A stretch of 64,000 nt of DNA from Chryseobacterium sp. SN22. Its GTDB lineage: Bacteria; Bacteroidota; Bacteroidia; Flavobacteriales; Weeksellaceae. Both the position numbers and the translations under genes were made by a program. Shown here piece after piece: positions 13,937-24,195 of the stretch (position 1 is its first letter; every line of letters starts with the position of its first letter). A model generated the notes under the pieces. That model saw nothing but the letters and a program-made list of their open reading frames with translations, had not been told where the DNA came from and did no database searches. The stretch is taken from the NCBI RefSeq assembly GCF_008329705.1, contig NZ_VTSX01000004.1, positions 1-64,000 on the forward strand, written 5' to 3'.

Positions 13937-15911
13937 ATACGACAACAAACGTAAGAAAACCTTACGGTGGGGCTACCTCTTTGCAGTGGTGGCTTTGTGC
14001 GTATTTACCCTTTTCCTTGCCAGAATCTTAATCCTTCAGAATACCAACGTCCAGGAAATAAAAGACGATTACATCAACAAAAACTACCGTGAAGCGACTT
14101 TGAAAGCTGCCAGAGGAAACCTGTTTGCCTCCGACGGATCCATCCTCGCTACCACTGTGATGCGTTATGATATCTACCTGGATTTCAAAACAATGAAAGA
14201 CACGGTATACACCAACAACATCGGTGCTTTGAGCGACTCTTTAAGCAGAATGTTCGGGAAGCCAAGGGGCGAATTCAGAAAAAAATTCGATGAGCAGCGA
14301 AGAAAGAAAAACCAGTATTACACCTTGGTAAAAGGTCTGGATTTCGACCAGTACGACAGGATCCGTAAGTTCCCGATATTCAGGAAAGGGAAGAACAAAG
14401 GAGGATTCATTGTGGACAGAAACTACAAACGGGAACTCGCTACCACAGAAATCGGGGCCGGAACCATCGGAATGGATGACGGCGTTCATACCGCCGGCCT
14501 GGAAGGAGCCTTTTCAAAATACCTAAGGGGAACAGACGGAAAAAGACTGGAACAGCGGATCAATTCCTCCCAGTGGAAACCGATTGATTACTGGAAAGTT
14601 CAGGAACCGATTGACGGTGAAGATGTTTATACCACTTTAGACCTCAGGATTCAGGATATTGCCCACTCTGCCTTACAGAAACAGCTGATTAATTTCGAAG
14701 CAAAGCACGGAACTGTGATTGTTATGGAGGTAACAACCGGAAAAGTCCGTGCCATGGTCAACTTACGAAAAACGGATGACGGTGATTACGTAGATTCCTA
14801 TAATTATGCCCTTAAAGATAATATCGAGCCGGGCTCTACGTTCAAAACCATTTCGCTTCTGGCTGCAATGGACGACGGCTTTATTGATGAAAACACAACG
14901 GTAGACGTAGGAAACGGGATCTGGGTGTATGCCAAGCAGAGAATTTCCGATGGCCACGGCCACGGTGTGTATGACATCAGCGACGTCCTGGCCAAATCCA
15001 GCAATGTAGGTTCGGCCAAACTCATCACAAAATATTACGCAGAGAAGCCGCAGATTTTCCTGGATCATTTAAGACGATGGAAACTTTTCGACAAAATGGA
15101 TATCGAGCTTCCGGGGATTACCAAACCGAGGTTTGTAACGCCGGAAAGCAAGAGATGGAATCCTGCTGCGCTGGCATCGCTTGCCTACGGATATGCTTCC
15201 AACATCAATTTATTGCAACTGGCTACTTTCTATAACGGCGTCGCCAACAACGGTAAAATGCTGAAACCTCTCTTTATTGATAAAATCATGAAAGACGGCA
15301 AAATATCCTATACGGCCAAACCGGAAGTAATGGTCAGCAAAATGGCTTCCGAGAAAGCCATCAGAATGATGACCCATGCGCTCACCAAAGCCGTTGAAAA
15401 AGGTACAGGGAAAAGTATTTTTACGCCTAACCTGAAAATGGCCGGAAAGACGGGAACCGCAAGGTTTGAATACTGGCTGCCCGGTCCGATGAAGTACCGC
15501 GCATCATTCGCCGGCTTCTACCCTGCTGATAATCCGAAGTATACCTGCTATGTGATGATCAGCGAACCCAATACCGCAAAAGGTTTTTACGGAGCTACCG
15601 TTGCTGCCCCGGTATTCAAGGAAATTGCAGGAAAAACCTTCCTGAAGACACCGCAGAATGTTGAAAAAGAAATGCTGGTAGACAAAAAGGTAAACCTTAA
15701 TAAAATGGTTGAACCGAATGTAAAAGTCGCCGTGAACCATAAACAGATGCCCAATGTTGTCGGATTAATCGGTAAAAACGTTATCCCGCAGCTGGAAAAC
15801 CTCGGCTACCGTGTCGATTACAAAGGCGTCGGAAGAATTACGGAACAGTTCCCGACCGAAGGAACGACCATCAGCAAAAACCAGAGGATTTATTTATCCC
15901 TGCAAAACTAA
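13920..15911 (+). CDS. ftsI: Septal peptidoglycan transpeptidase FtsI (PBP), PASTA-containing
   Basis: A 663-aa class B penicillin-binding protein. A short cytosolic end is followed by one membrane helix (~15-35), a dimerisation domain with RGNLFASDGSILATT, and the transpeptidase domain. Active-site motifs are visible: S306-T-F-K309, S360-S-N362 and K510-T-G512. The last ~60 residues form a PASTA domain (MPNVVGLIGKNVIPQLENLG), often seen in Bacteroidota and Gram-positive division PBPs but absent from E. coli FtsI. It crosslinks septal peptidoglycan with FtsW as glycosyltransferase. It overlaps ftsL by 17 nt. Confidence 0.96.
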   Translation: MQKQNEYDNKRKKTLRWGYLFAVVALCVFTLFLARILILQNTNVQEIKDDYINKNYREATLKAARGNLFASDGSILATTVMRYDIYLDFKTMKDTVYTNNIGALSDSLSRMFGKPRGEFRKKFDEQRRKKNQYYTLVKGLDFDQYDRIRKFPIFRKGKNKGGFIVDRNYKRELATTEIGAGTIGMDDGVHTAGLEGAFSKYLRGTDGKRLEQRINSSQWKPIDYWKVQEPIDGEDVYTTLDLRIQDIAHSALQKQLINFEAKHGTVIVMEVTTGKVRAMVNLRKTDDGDYVDSYNYALKDNIEPGSTFKTISLLAAMDDGFIDENTTVDVGNGIWVYAKQRISDGHGHGVYDISDVLAKSSNVGSAKLITKYYAEKPQIFLDHLRRWKLFDKMDIELPGITKPRFVTPESKRWNPAALASLAYGYASNINLLQLATFYNGVANNGKMLKPLFIDKIMKDGKISYTAKPEVMVSKMASEKAIRMMTHALTKAVEKGTGKSIFTPNLKMAGKTGTARFEYWLPGPMKYRASFAGFYPADNPKYTCYVMISEPNTAKGFYGATVAAPVFKEIAGKTFLKTPQNVEKEMLVDKKVNLNKMVEPNVKVAVNHKQMPNVVGLIGKNVIPQLENLGYRVDYKGVGRITEQFPTEGTTISKNQRIYLSLQN

Positions 15912-15983
15912 AACCTGGTCCCGAAAGAAGGCTTGAACAGAATAGGATAAAAAAATAGAATATTAAAGATAAAGCATAGGTAC

Positions 15984-17444
15984 ATGCAGTTAAATGAATT
16001 ATTAAAAAGAATTCCGGTACTGGAAATCCTTGGCAATGACAGCCTGGAAGTTTCCGCACCGGTTTTCGACAGCAGAAAGGTAACGGAAAACTCTGTGTAT
16101 ATCGCAATGAGAGGAACCGTTGTGGACGGACATTCATTTATTGCGGCATCGGTGGAAAAAGGGGCAACAGCCATTGTCTGTGAAGAATTCCCGGAACATA
16201 CGGATGAAAGTATAACGTATGTGAAAATAAAAGATTCATCCAAAGCTTTAGGGCAGCTGGCTTCCAATTTTTACGGGAACCCTTCCGAAAAACTAAAACT
16301 GATCGGGGTAACGGGAACCAACGGAAAAACGTCGGTATCCACTCTGCTATTTGATGTTTTTAAAAATTTAGGCTATGATTCAGCCTTATTGTCTACGGTT
16401 GAAATCAGGATTGCCGACCAGGTGATTCCTGCAACCCACACTACGCCGGATGTTATCACAATCAATAGAATCCTTGCCGAGGCTATAGAAGAAGGCTGCG
16501 AATTTGCCTTTATGGAAGTAAGCTCCCATGGGATTGCCCAAAACAGGATCGAAGGGCTTCATTTTTCGATAGCCGGTTTCACGAATCTTACCCACGACCA
16601 CCTGGATTATCATAAAACGTTCGACGAATATTTAAAAACGAAGAAAAAATTTTTTGACGGGCTGAGCAGCACCGCGGTGGCCATTACCAACGTTGATGAT
16701 AAAAACGGGAACGTCATGCTTCAGAACACGAAGGCTTCAAAAAGGTCTTTCGCAATGAAAACCATGGCCGATTACCATGGAAGGCTTCTGGAAGTTGATT
16801 TCAACGGCATGCTGCTGAACTTCAACGGAAAAGAATTCTGGACGACCCTCACCGGAAAATTCAATGTCTATAATTTATTACTGGTATTCGGGATTGCCTC
16901 TGAACTCGGATTTGAACAGGAAGAAATTCTTCAGGCAATCAGTCAGCTGAAAAGGGTTTCGGGAAGATTTGAAACCTTTAAATCGGATGGTGGGATTTTC
17001 TTCATCGTCGATTATGCCCATACGCCGGATGCCCTGGAAAATGTCCTGGACAGCATCAATGACATCCGGACCAAAAACGAAAGGCTAATCACGGTTTTCG
17101 GTTGCGGAGGCGACAGGGATCATGCAAAAAGACCTGAAATGGGAAATATTGCCACGAAAAAATCTACGTTGGCGATCATCACGTCGGACAATCCGAGAAC
17201 GGAAGATCCGGCAGCGATTATCAAAGAAATTGAAGCGGGCGTTGAACCTCAGAATTTCAGCAAATACACTTCTATCCCGGACCGGAAAGAAGCCATTAAG
17301 ATGGCCATCAAATTTGCTGAACCGAAAGATATTGTTCTTGTAGCCGGCAAAGGCCATGAAAACTATCAGGAAATCAATGGTATAAAGCACCATTTTGATG
17401 ACAAGGAAACAATTAATGAGCTCTGGAAATTAATGAGTAAATAA
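15984..17444 (+). CDS. murE: UDP-MurNAc-L-Ala-D-Glu:meso-DAP ligase MurE
   Basis: A 486-aa Mur ligase. Motifs: N-terminal substrate-binding VFDSRKVTENSVYIAMRG, P-loop GVTGTNGKTSVSTL, central HTTPD, and VFGCGGDRDHAKRP. The tetrapeptide D402-N-P-R405 in TSDNPRTEDP is the meso-diaminopimelate selectivity motif, so the third residue of the stem peptide is predicted to be meso-DAP. It is cytosolic and follows ftsI by 72 nt. Confidence 0.97.
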   Translation: MQLNELLKRIPVLEILGNDSLEVSAPVFDSRKVTENSVYIAMRGTVVDGHSFIAASVEKGATAIVCEEFPEHTDESITYVKIKDSSKALGQLASNFYGNPSEKLKLIGVTGTNGKTSVSTLLFDVFKNLGYDSALLSTVEIRIADQVIPATHTTPDVITINRILAEAIEEGCEFAFMEVSSHGIAQNRIEGLHFSIAGFTNLTHDHLDYHKTFDEYLKTKKKFFDGLSSTAVAITNVDDKNGNVMLQNTKASKRSFAMKTMADYHGRLLEVDFNGMLLNFNGKEFWTTLTGKFNVYNLLLVFGIASELGFEQEEILQAISQLKRVSGRFETFKSDGGIFFIVDYAHTPDALENVLDSINDIRTKNERLITVFGCGGDRDHAKRPEMGNIATKKSTLAIITSDNPRTEDPAAIIKEIEAGVEPQNFSKYTSIPDRKEAIKMAIKFAEPKDIVLVAGKGHENYQEINGIKHHFDDKETINELWKLMSK

Positions 17445-17483
17445 ATATAAATAAACTTATTAAAACTTAAACTAGAAGAACCC

Positions 17484-18725
17484 ATGTTGTATTATCTATA
17501 TGAATATCTAACCAACCACGGCATCCACGTTCCGGGAATGGGACTGCTCAGATACATCTCGTTCCGTGCCGGAATGGCGGTTCTGTTTTCCCTGACCATC
17601 GCTTTGGTGTTCGGTAAAAGAATCATCAACTACCTGCGGGCAAAGCAGATGGGTGAACTGGTTCGTGATCTCGGGTTAGACGGACAGAAACAGAAGGAAG
17701 GGACACCGACCATGGGAGGACTGATTATTATTCTCGCTACTCTTATTCCCGTGCTGCTCTTCACAAGAATTACCAATGTGTACATTGTTCTTCTGATTGT
17801 CTCGGTGATCTGGATGGGAGCAATTGGTTTTCTGGATGATTATTTAAAGAAAATCAAAAAAAACAAAGACGGCCTGAGCGGTAAATTCAAGATTGTAGGC
17901 CAGGTGGGATTAGGATTAATTGTAGGGGTGACCATGTATTTCCATCCTGACGTTACGGTAAAAAGAAAATATTCGGATGCGAAAGTTGTGAACAGGAATA
18001 ATGTGGAACAGAACTTTATGCCTACCGAAAAAATCACCGTTTCCACCGTTCCTTTTGCTAAAAACAACGAATTCGATTACAGCGGAATACTGTTCTGGAT
18101 GAATGATAAGGACGCGCACGAATGGGCTTGGGTGGTCTTTATCCCGATCGTTATTTTCATTGTAACCGCCGTATCCAACGGAGCTAATATTACAGATGGG
18201 ATCGACGGGCTTGCAGCCGGTACCAGTACCGTTATCCTCCTGACCCTCGGCTTGTTTGCCTACCTTTCCGGAAACATTATTTTCGCAGATTACCTGAACA
18301 TCATGTTCCTTCCCAATATGGGGGAAACCACCATTTTCGTAGTGGCCATGGTAGGGGCCGTGATCGGGTTTTTCTGGTACAACACCTATCCTGCCCAGGT
18401 TTTTATGGGCGACACCGGAAGCCTGATGCTGGGCGGTGCAATTGCCGTACTGGCAATTATTTTAAGAAAAGAACTGATGATCCCCGTGCTGTGCGGAATT
18501 TTCTTAATTGAAAATATTTCCGTGATGCTTCAGGTGATCGTCTTCAAATACAGGAAAAGAAAATTCGGGCTGGAATATGCCCAGAACAACAGATTCTTCA
18601 GAATGTCCCCTTTGCATCACCATTATCAGAAAGGCGGCTTTCATGAGAGTAAAATAGTAAACCGAATGATCATCATCGGGGTAATGCTGGCCATTGTCTG
18701 CCTGATTACGCTGAAGATGAGATAA
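17484..18725 (+). CDS. mraY: Phospho-MurNAc-pentapeptide translocase MraY
   Basis: A 413-aa polytopic membrane enzyme that makes lipid I from UDP-MurNAc-pentapeptide and undecaprenyl phosphate. Signature motifs are [18 protein letters not shown] (catalytic Asp pair), [24 protein letters not shown] and the cytosolic [12 protein letters not shown]. It is about 50 residues longer than the E. coli enzyme owing to an insertion around residues 150-215 (with [20 protein letters not shown]), a feature I associate with Bacteroidota MraY. Follows murE by 39 nt. Confidence 0.97.
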   Translation: MLYYLYEYLTNHGIHVPGMGLLRYISFRAGMAVLFSLTIALVFGKRIINYLRAKQMGELVRDLGLDGQKQKEGTPTMGGLIIILATLIPVLLFTRITNVYIVLLIVSVIWMGAIGFLDDYLKKIKKNKDGLSGKFKIVGQVGLGLIVGVTMYFHPDVTVKRKYSDAKVVNRNNVEQNFMPTEKITVSTVPFAKNNEFDYSGILFWMNDKDAHEWAWVVFIPIVIFIVTAVSNGANITDGIDGLAAGTSTVILLTLGLFAYLSGNIIFADYLNIMFLPNMGETTIFVVAMVGAVIGFFWYNTYPAQVFMGDTGSLMLGGAIAVLAIILRKELMIPVLCGIFLIENISVMLQVIVFKYRKRKFGLEYAQNNRFFRMSPLHHHYQKGGFHESKIVNRMIIIGVMLAIVCLITLKMR

Positions 18726-18784
18726 AAATTAATTTAAAACTGAATGATCATCAAAAATCATTCGGCCATTAAATCATAAATTAT

Positions 18785-20128
18785 ATGAAAATAGTTGTTT
18801 TAGGAGGAGGAGAAAGCGGTTGCGGCGCTGCCTATCTGGCGAAAAAGAAAGGCATGGAAGTCTTTCTTTCGGATAAAGGCGTCATCAAGGACAATTACAG
18901 GCAGTTTCTTACCGAGCATTCAATTGAATTTGAAGAAAGAAGCCATGATGAAGAAAGGATTCTGGATGCAGACTGGATCGTAAAGAGCCCGGGCATCCCG
19001 AAAAAAGCTGAAATGATCCGGAAGATCCAGGAAAAAGGCATCCGGCTGTCTTCCGAAATCGAATTTGCTTCAGAGTTTACCGATGCCAAAATCATCGCGA
19101 TTACCGGAAGCAACGGAAAAACAACCACCACTTCCCTGATCTATTACATCCTGAAAAACGACGGACTGAACGTAGGGCTGGGCGGAAATATCGGTTACAG
19201 CTTTGCCAAGCAGGTGGCCGACGAAAACCATGAATATTATGTACTGGAAGTAAGCTCTTTCCAGTTGGATGACATTCAGAATTTCAGGCCCTATATCTCT
19301 TTGTTGCTGAATCTGTCACAGGATCACCTGGATCAGTACAATTACAACTATGAAGAGTATGCGCTGGCCAAGTTCAGGATCGCTGAAAACCAGGAAAATG
19401 ACAATTTTTTCATCTATAACAAGGATGACGAAATGAGCAAAAATATTCTTGAAAAATTAGAAATAAAGGCTAAAATGATCCCTTTTTCCACCAAAGAACA
19501 ACTGGCGGAAGGAGGATTCGTCAACGGTGACCGGATAGAAGTAAAGCTAAAAGATGATTTCTCCATGAAAATTGATGAACTGTCACTTTTAGGAAACCAT
19601 AACGTAGCAAACAGCTTAGCAGCATCCATAGCGGGTAAAATACTGGAGATCAACAATGAAAGCATCAGAAACTCATTAATGACTTTTCAGGCAGTGGAAC
19701 ACAGACTGGAGCTGGTAACTGAAATTGATGGCGTAAAATACATCAACGACAGCAAGGCCACCAATGTAAATGCTACCTATTACGCATTGGAAAGCATGAA
19801 AACACCAACCGTATGGATTGTGGGCGGAGTGGATAAAGGAAACGACTATACCGAAATTGAAGAATTAGTCAGAAGAAAAGTAAAGGCAATTATCTGCCTC
19901 GGAATTGATAACGATAAAATTATCAGATTCTTTAAAGATAAAAAAGAATTTATTTATGATACCTCCAGCATGGAAAAAGCGGTGGAAATCTCAAAATCGC
20001 TGGCTAAAAAAGGCGATACGGTTCTGCTGTCGCCCTGCTGCGCAAGCTTTGATCTATTCAGAAGCTATGAAGACCGGGGACATCAGTTTAAAGAGCAGGT
20101 AATAAAGAAATCCGCTAACCAACCATAG
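18785..20128 (+). CDS. murD: UDP-MurNAc-L-Ala:D-Glu ligase MurD
   Basis: A 447-aa Mur ligase. The N-terminal Rossmann-like domain begins KIVVLGGGESGCGAAYLAKK; the P-loop is ITGSNGKTTTTSL; LNLSQDHLDQY and YINDSKATNVNAT are typical MurD motifs, and LLSPCCASFDLFRSYEDRG is the MurD C-terminal signature. It adds D-glutamate to UDP-MurNAc-L-Ala in the cytosol. It sits between mraY and ftsW, in the usual order. Confidence 0.97.
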   Translation: MKIVVLGGGESGCGAAYLAKKKGMEVFLSDKGVIKDNYRQFLTEHSIEFEERSHDEERILDADWIVKSPGIPKKAEMIRKIQEKGIRLSSEIEFASEFTDAKIIAITGSNGKTTTTSLIYYILKNDGLNVGLGGNIGYSFAKQVADENHEYYVLEVSSFQLDDIQNFRPYISLLLNLSQDHLDQYNYNYEEYALAKFRIAENQENDNFFIYNKDDEMSKNILEKLEIKAKMIPFSTKEQLAEGGFVNGDRIEVKLKDDFSMKIDELSLLGNHNVANSLAASIAGKILEINNESIRNSLMTFQAVEHRLELVTEIDGVKYINDSKATNVNATYYALESMKTPTVWIVGGVDKGNDYTEIEELVRRKVKAIICLGIDNDKIIRFFKDKKEFIYDTSSMEKAVEISKSLAKKGDTVLLSPCCASFDLFRSYEDRGHQFKEQVIKKSANQP

Positions 20129-20140
20129 CGAAGACGAATT

Positions 20141-21379
20141 ATGAACGAACAGGACACAGAAAGCAGATTTGAATTTCTAAAGGGCGATAAAGTACTTTGG
20201 ATGGTTATCCTCGTGATCTCCATTTTTTCTATTTTCCCTGTATACTCCGCCAGTTCGAATCTGGAATATATCGTAAACAACGGGACCACAACCGGTCACG
20301 TCATCAAACATATGTTCTTTGTGGTCCTGGGACTTGGAATCATGAGGGTAGTCGGGATGGTGAAGTACGAATACATCGGGAAGCTCAGCAGTATTCTTCT
20401 GGCCTTAATGGTTGTTTTACTGATCGTTACCATGTTTACGGGACAGACCATCGATGGAGCAAGTGCTTCCCGCTGGCTGAAAATCCCCGGAACGCCTATC
20501 TCTTTCCAGCCTTCCTCATTCGCCTTCCTTATGCTGATCATTTACCTGTGCCGGTATTTGACCAAAAAAATTACCCGGGAACGGCTTCCGATCGAGAATA
20601 TTATGTACATTTTCGGGCCGATTCTGCTCGTTTTTGTATTAGTAGCTAAAGACAACGGTTCCACCGCCTTAATGATCCTGATGGTCTCCGTGATTGTACT
20701 TATCATCGGACAGCTGCACTGGAAATACATTGCAGGATTCATCTCGGCTTCATTCATCGCCATCGTTCTGTTTTTACTGGTTGCTTTGAATACCAACCTG
20801 ATCGGAGGAAACCGGGTTCATACCTGGATGAGCCGGATCGAAACGTTTACTTCAAGCAAAGCCAAAAGTGCTGATGTGGATGACGAAAGTGTAAAGGCAA
20901 AAAATTATCAGGTCATGCAGGCCAAAGCCGCCATCGTTCATGGGGGAATTACCGGAATGGGACCAGGAAAAAGTGCTTTAAAACAAATGCTTCCTCAATC
21001 TGCCTCCGATTTTATCTTTGCGGTGATTGTAGAAGAATATGGTGTTATCGGCGCTGTTTTCTTAGTCAGTTTGTATTTAATCATGATCATCCGTATTGTT
21101 ATGATCGCCAGTAAGATGCCTGCGTTTTTCGGCTCTCTTCTGGTGCTCAGCCTGGGTGTGATGATTTTTGTACAGCTTTCCGTAAACATTGCCGTTGCCG
21201 TAAATCTGATCCCGGTTACCGGACAGCCGCTGCCGCTGATCAGCTACGGAGGAACCTCGATGCTGGTGACCTATCTGCAGCTGGGAATCGTCCTGAATAT
21301 CAGCTCGCGAATTCAGATTTACGATGAAGAAGGAATGGGAAAAAAACAGAGCATCGCCGAAATAAACGATATTGCTTAA
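20141..21379 (+). CDS. ftsW: Septal peptidoglycan glycosyltransferase FtsW (SEDS)
   Basis: A 412-aa SEDS-family protein with about ten membrane helices. Signatures include GASASRWLKIPG, FQPSSFAFLMLI, VAKDNGSTALMIL, and the C-terminal family signature GQPLPLISYGGTSML. It polymerises lipid II at the septum together with FtsI and is thought to work in the FtsQLB complex. It starts 12 nt after murD. A cytoplasmic loop around residues 225-255 (FTSSKAKSADVDDESVKAKN) is typical for flavobacterial FtsW. Confidence 0.96.
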   Translation: MNEQDTESRFEFLKGDKVLWMVILVISIFSIFPVYSASSNLEYIVNNGTTTGHVIKHMFFVVLGLGIMRVVGMVKYEYIGKLSSILLALMVVLLIVTMFTGQTIDGASASRWLKIPGTPISFQPSSFAFLMLIIYLCRYLTKKITRERLPIENIMYIFGPILLVFVLVAKDNGSTALMILMVSVIVLIIGQLHWKYIAGFISASFIAIVLFLLVALNTNLIGGNRVHTWMSRIETFTSSKAKSADVDDESVKAKNYQVMQAKAAIVHGGITGMGPGKSALKQMLPQSASDFIFAVIVEEYGVIGAVFLVSLYLIMIIRIVMIASKMPAFFGSLLVLSLGVMIFVQLSVNIAVAVNLIPVTGQPLPLISYGGTSMLVTYLQLGIVLNISSRIQIYDEEGMGKKQSIAEINDIA

Positions 21380-21406
21380 AAAATAAATTAAGAAACAGAC
21401 ATTACA

Positions 21407-22534
21407 ATGGATAATCATTCAGCCAATAGCCAGCAGCCAAAAGCCATCCGTGTATTATTATCGGGCGGAGGAACGGGGGGACATATCTTTCCGGCCATTG
21501 CTATTGCCGATGAGATCAGGAAAAGATATCCGAATGCCGAGTTTCTGTTCATCGGGGCCAACGGCAAAATGGAAATGGAAAAAGTTCCACAGGCGGGTTA
21601 CCCCATTGAAGGAATCGACATCGCCGGAATAAACCGGGGAAACATGCTGTCGAATTTAGGCTTGCCCTTTAAGATTCTGAAAAGTCTGTCCCGGTCAAAA
21701 AAGATCATTAAAAATTTCAATCCGGATTTTGCGGTCGGGACCGGAGGTTTTGCCAGCGGACCGGCCTTATATGAAGCTAGCAAACTGGGCATCCCTATTT
21801 TCATTCAGGAGCAGAATGCCCATGCCGGAGTAACGAATAAAATTTTAAGTAAAAAAGCAAAAGCCGTATTTACGGCCTACCCGAAAGTGGAAGGCTTCCC
21901 GGCTGAAAAGATAAAATTCCTGGGCAACCCGATCCGTGAAAATATTGTTTCAGGGATGCAGGGCCGCACTCAGGCCAAAGAAAAGATGGGTCTCGACAAA
22001 GATAAGCTGACCATTTTATCGGTCGGCGGCTCTTTAGGATCAAGAACCCTGAACAACGGATGGAAAGATCACCTGGAAAACCTGGAAGAAAAAGGCTATC
22101 AGTTGATCTGGCAAACCGGAAAACTGGATTACAACGAACTATCTTCCAGCCTCCGGCTTCCGGCTTCTATTCAGCTGAAAGAATTCATCAAAGACATGGA
22201 AACCGCGTATTCTGCAGCAGATGTGATTGTTTCACGCGCAGGCGCCATTGCCATTTCAGAACTGGCTGTAGCGCAGAAACCGGTTTTATTGGTTCCTTTC
22301 CCCTTTGCTGCAGAAGACCATCAGACCAAAAATGCAATGAACCTGGTAAATAAAAATGCTGCGCGAATGGTGAAAGACACCGAAATGAAAGCCCAATTCT
22401 GGAATACGCTTTCAGAAATTTGTGAAAACGAAAGTTTAAGGAAAGAAATGTCCGAAAGCCTCAGCTATTTTGCCAAGCCAAATGCGGCAAAGGAAATTGT
22501 AGATGACATCTTTAAAGTAATACATATTCAATAA
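21407..22534 (+). CDS. murG: UDP-GlcNAc:lipid I GlcNAc transferase MurG
   Basis: A 375-aa GT28-family glycosyltransferase on the inner face of the membrane, converting lipid I to lipid II. Signatures are LLSGGGTGGHIFPAIAIA, FAVGTGGFASGPALYEA, IFIQEQNAHAGVTN, LSVGGSLGSRTLN and VSRAGAIAISELA. The first 13 residues (MDNHSANSQQPKA) are an extra tail relative to family members that start near IRVLLSGGG. They are encoded by a GCCAATAGCCAGCAGCC-like repeat. No ATG lies close to the conserved core, so the tail is probably real. Confidence 0.95.
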   Translation: MDNHSANSQQPKAIRVLLSGGGTGGHIFPAIAIADEIRKRYPNAEFLFIGANGKMEMEKVPQAGYPIEGIDIAGINRGNMLSNLGLPFKILKSLSRSKKIIKNFNPDFAVGTGGFASGPALYEASKLGIPIFIQEQNAHAGVTNKILSKKAKAVFTAYPKVEGFPAEKIKFLGNPIRENIVSGMQGRTQAKEKMGLDKDKLTILSVGGSLGSRTLNNGWKDHLENLEEKGYQLIWQTGKLDYNELSSSLRLPASIQLKEFIKDMETAYSAADVIVSRAGAIAISELAVAQKPVLLVPFPFAAEDHQTKNAMNLVNKNAARMVKDTEMKAQFWNTLSEICENESLRKEMSESLSYFAKPNAAKEIVDDIFKVIHIQ

Positions 22535-22629
22535 GCTGAATACTAAAGCTAATATTGTAATAGATATTTACAAAGCCTGTAAAAGGTTAATAAAAAATAA
22601 AAGAAAGGTTATTAAGATTAAAATATAAA

Positions 22630-24012
22630 ATGAACAGTTTAAAAACATATCAGAATTTTTATTTCGTCGGCATCGGGGGAATCGGGATGAGTGCGCTGGC
22701 ACGTTATTTCCATGCCTCAGGCAAAAAAGTTTTGGGTTACGATAAAACCAATACAAAACTGACACAGACGCTGATGAACGAAGGAATCGATATTGTTTTT
22801 GAAGATGTCATTGATGAAAAAGTGACCTCACTTCAAAAAGAAGATACCCTGGTAATTTATACGCCTGCCATAAAGGTATTAGAAATCTTGGATTACTTCA
22901 GTGACCATCAGTTTGAAGTACTGAAGCGGGCAAAGGTATTAGGGTTAATCACGGAGAACACCGACTGTATTGCCGTCGCCGGAACCCATGGAAAGACAAC
23001 AACTTCTACGCTGATATCTCACCTGTGTAAAGAAGCAGATCTGCCTTTTTCATGTTTCCTGGGAGGAATTTCCGAGAATTTTAAATCGAATTTCCTGTAC
23101 AACGGTTCACAATATTCTGTAGTGGAAGCCGATGAATACGACCGGAGTTTCCTGAATCTCTCACCCGATTGGGCCGTGATTACTTCTACCGATGCCGACC
23201 ACCTGGATATTTACGGTGATAAAAATACCATTGAAGAAGGTTTCAGGCAGTTTGCCGCACTGGTCCCGGATAACAGACAGCTGTTTGTACGCAAAGGAAT
23301 TGAAATCGGAAGACCGTCCCTGACCTACGCCGTAAATGAAGAAGCCGACTATTATTCGGATAACCTGAGAATGGAGGGGGACCAGATTTATTTTGACTTC
23401 CACACGCCCACTGAAACCGTAAAGGATTTTATCTGGGAAACCCCGGGCATCCACAATGTTGAAAATGCAACCGTAGCATTGGCCATTCTTCACAATTTAG
23501 GTGTAGATTTCGAAACCCTGAAGAAAGCAATTGCCAATTTCATGGGGATTAAAAGAAGATATACCAAACACCGGTATCCGGACGGTAAAATATACATCGA
23601 TGATTATGCGCACCACCCTACGGAAATTAATGCCGTATTGGGGTCGATCCGTACATTCTATCCTGACAAGAAGCTGCTGATGGTTTTCCAGCCGCACCTG
23701 TTCAGCAGGACACGGGATTTTGCCGACGGATTTGCCGAAAGCCTAAGCCATGCGGATGAATTGATTTTACTGGATATCTATCCTGCAAGGGAACTTCAGG
23801 AAAATTTTGAAGAAATTACTTCCGATTGGTTGTTAAAAAAAGTAACTTTAGATAAAAAGGAAGCTTTAACCTTAGGAGAAGCCTTCCGGAAGATAAAAGA
23901 AAAAGATTTTGACATCCTTCTTACCGTAGGCGCAGGAAACATCGATACCCTGTATGATCCTATCTGTGACTGGATGAGTGGAATACAAAACACACGAATG
24001 AATGAAAAATGA
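22630..24012 (+). CDS. murC: UDP-MurNAc:L-alanine ligase MurC
   Basis: A 460-aa Mur ligase. Motifs: NAD-like fold YFVGIGGIGMSALARYF, P-loop AGTHGKTTTSTLI, the Glu-rich SVVEADEYDRSFL, HNVENATVALA, and DDYAHHPTEI. It attaches L-Ala to UDP-MurNAc, the first amino-acid addition of the pathway. It is separated from murG by a 95-nt spacer and from ftsQ by about 180 nt without coding potential. Confidence 0.97.
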   Translation: MNSLKTYQNFYFVGIGGIGMSALARYFHASGKKVLGYDKTNTKLTQTLMNEGIDIVFEDVIDEKVTSLQKEDTLVIYTPAIKVLEILDYFSDHQFEVLKRAKVLGLITENTDCIAVAGTHGKTTTSTLISHLCKEADLPFSCFLGGISENFKSNFLYNGSQYSVVEADEYDRSFLNLSPDWAVITSTDADHLDIYGDKNTIEEGFRQFAALVPDNRQLFVRKGIEIGRPSLTYAVNEEADYYSDNLRMEGDQIYFDFHTPTETVKDFIWETPGIHNVENATVALAILHNLGVDFETLKKAIANFMGIKRRYTKHRYPDGKIYIDDYAHHPTEINAVLGSIRTFYPDKKLLMVFQPHLFSRTRDFADGFAESLSHADELILLDIYPARELQENFEEITSDWLLKKVTLDKKEALTLGEAFRKIKEKDFDILLTVGAGNIDTLYDPICDWMSGIQNTRMNEK

Positions 24013-24195
24013 AATTTCGAAAATTATTGTTGATGCCGGTTTAAAGGTTTCATAGAAGCCTCGGACAGGATTTTAAAAACGGAATTAACAGAATAATAAA
24101 CGCATATGTAAAATAGCTGTCAGCTTCTATAAGCGAAGCGACTTGTGAAACTAAAAAAGAAAAAGCTTGGTGAACTTCGTGTTCAAAAAAAGAAA

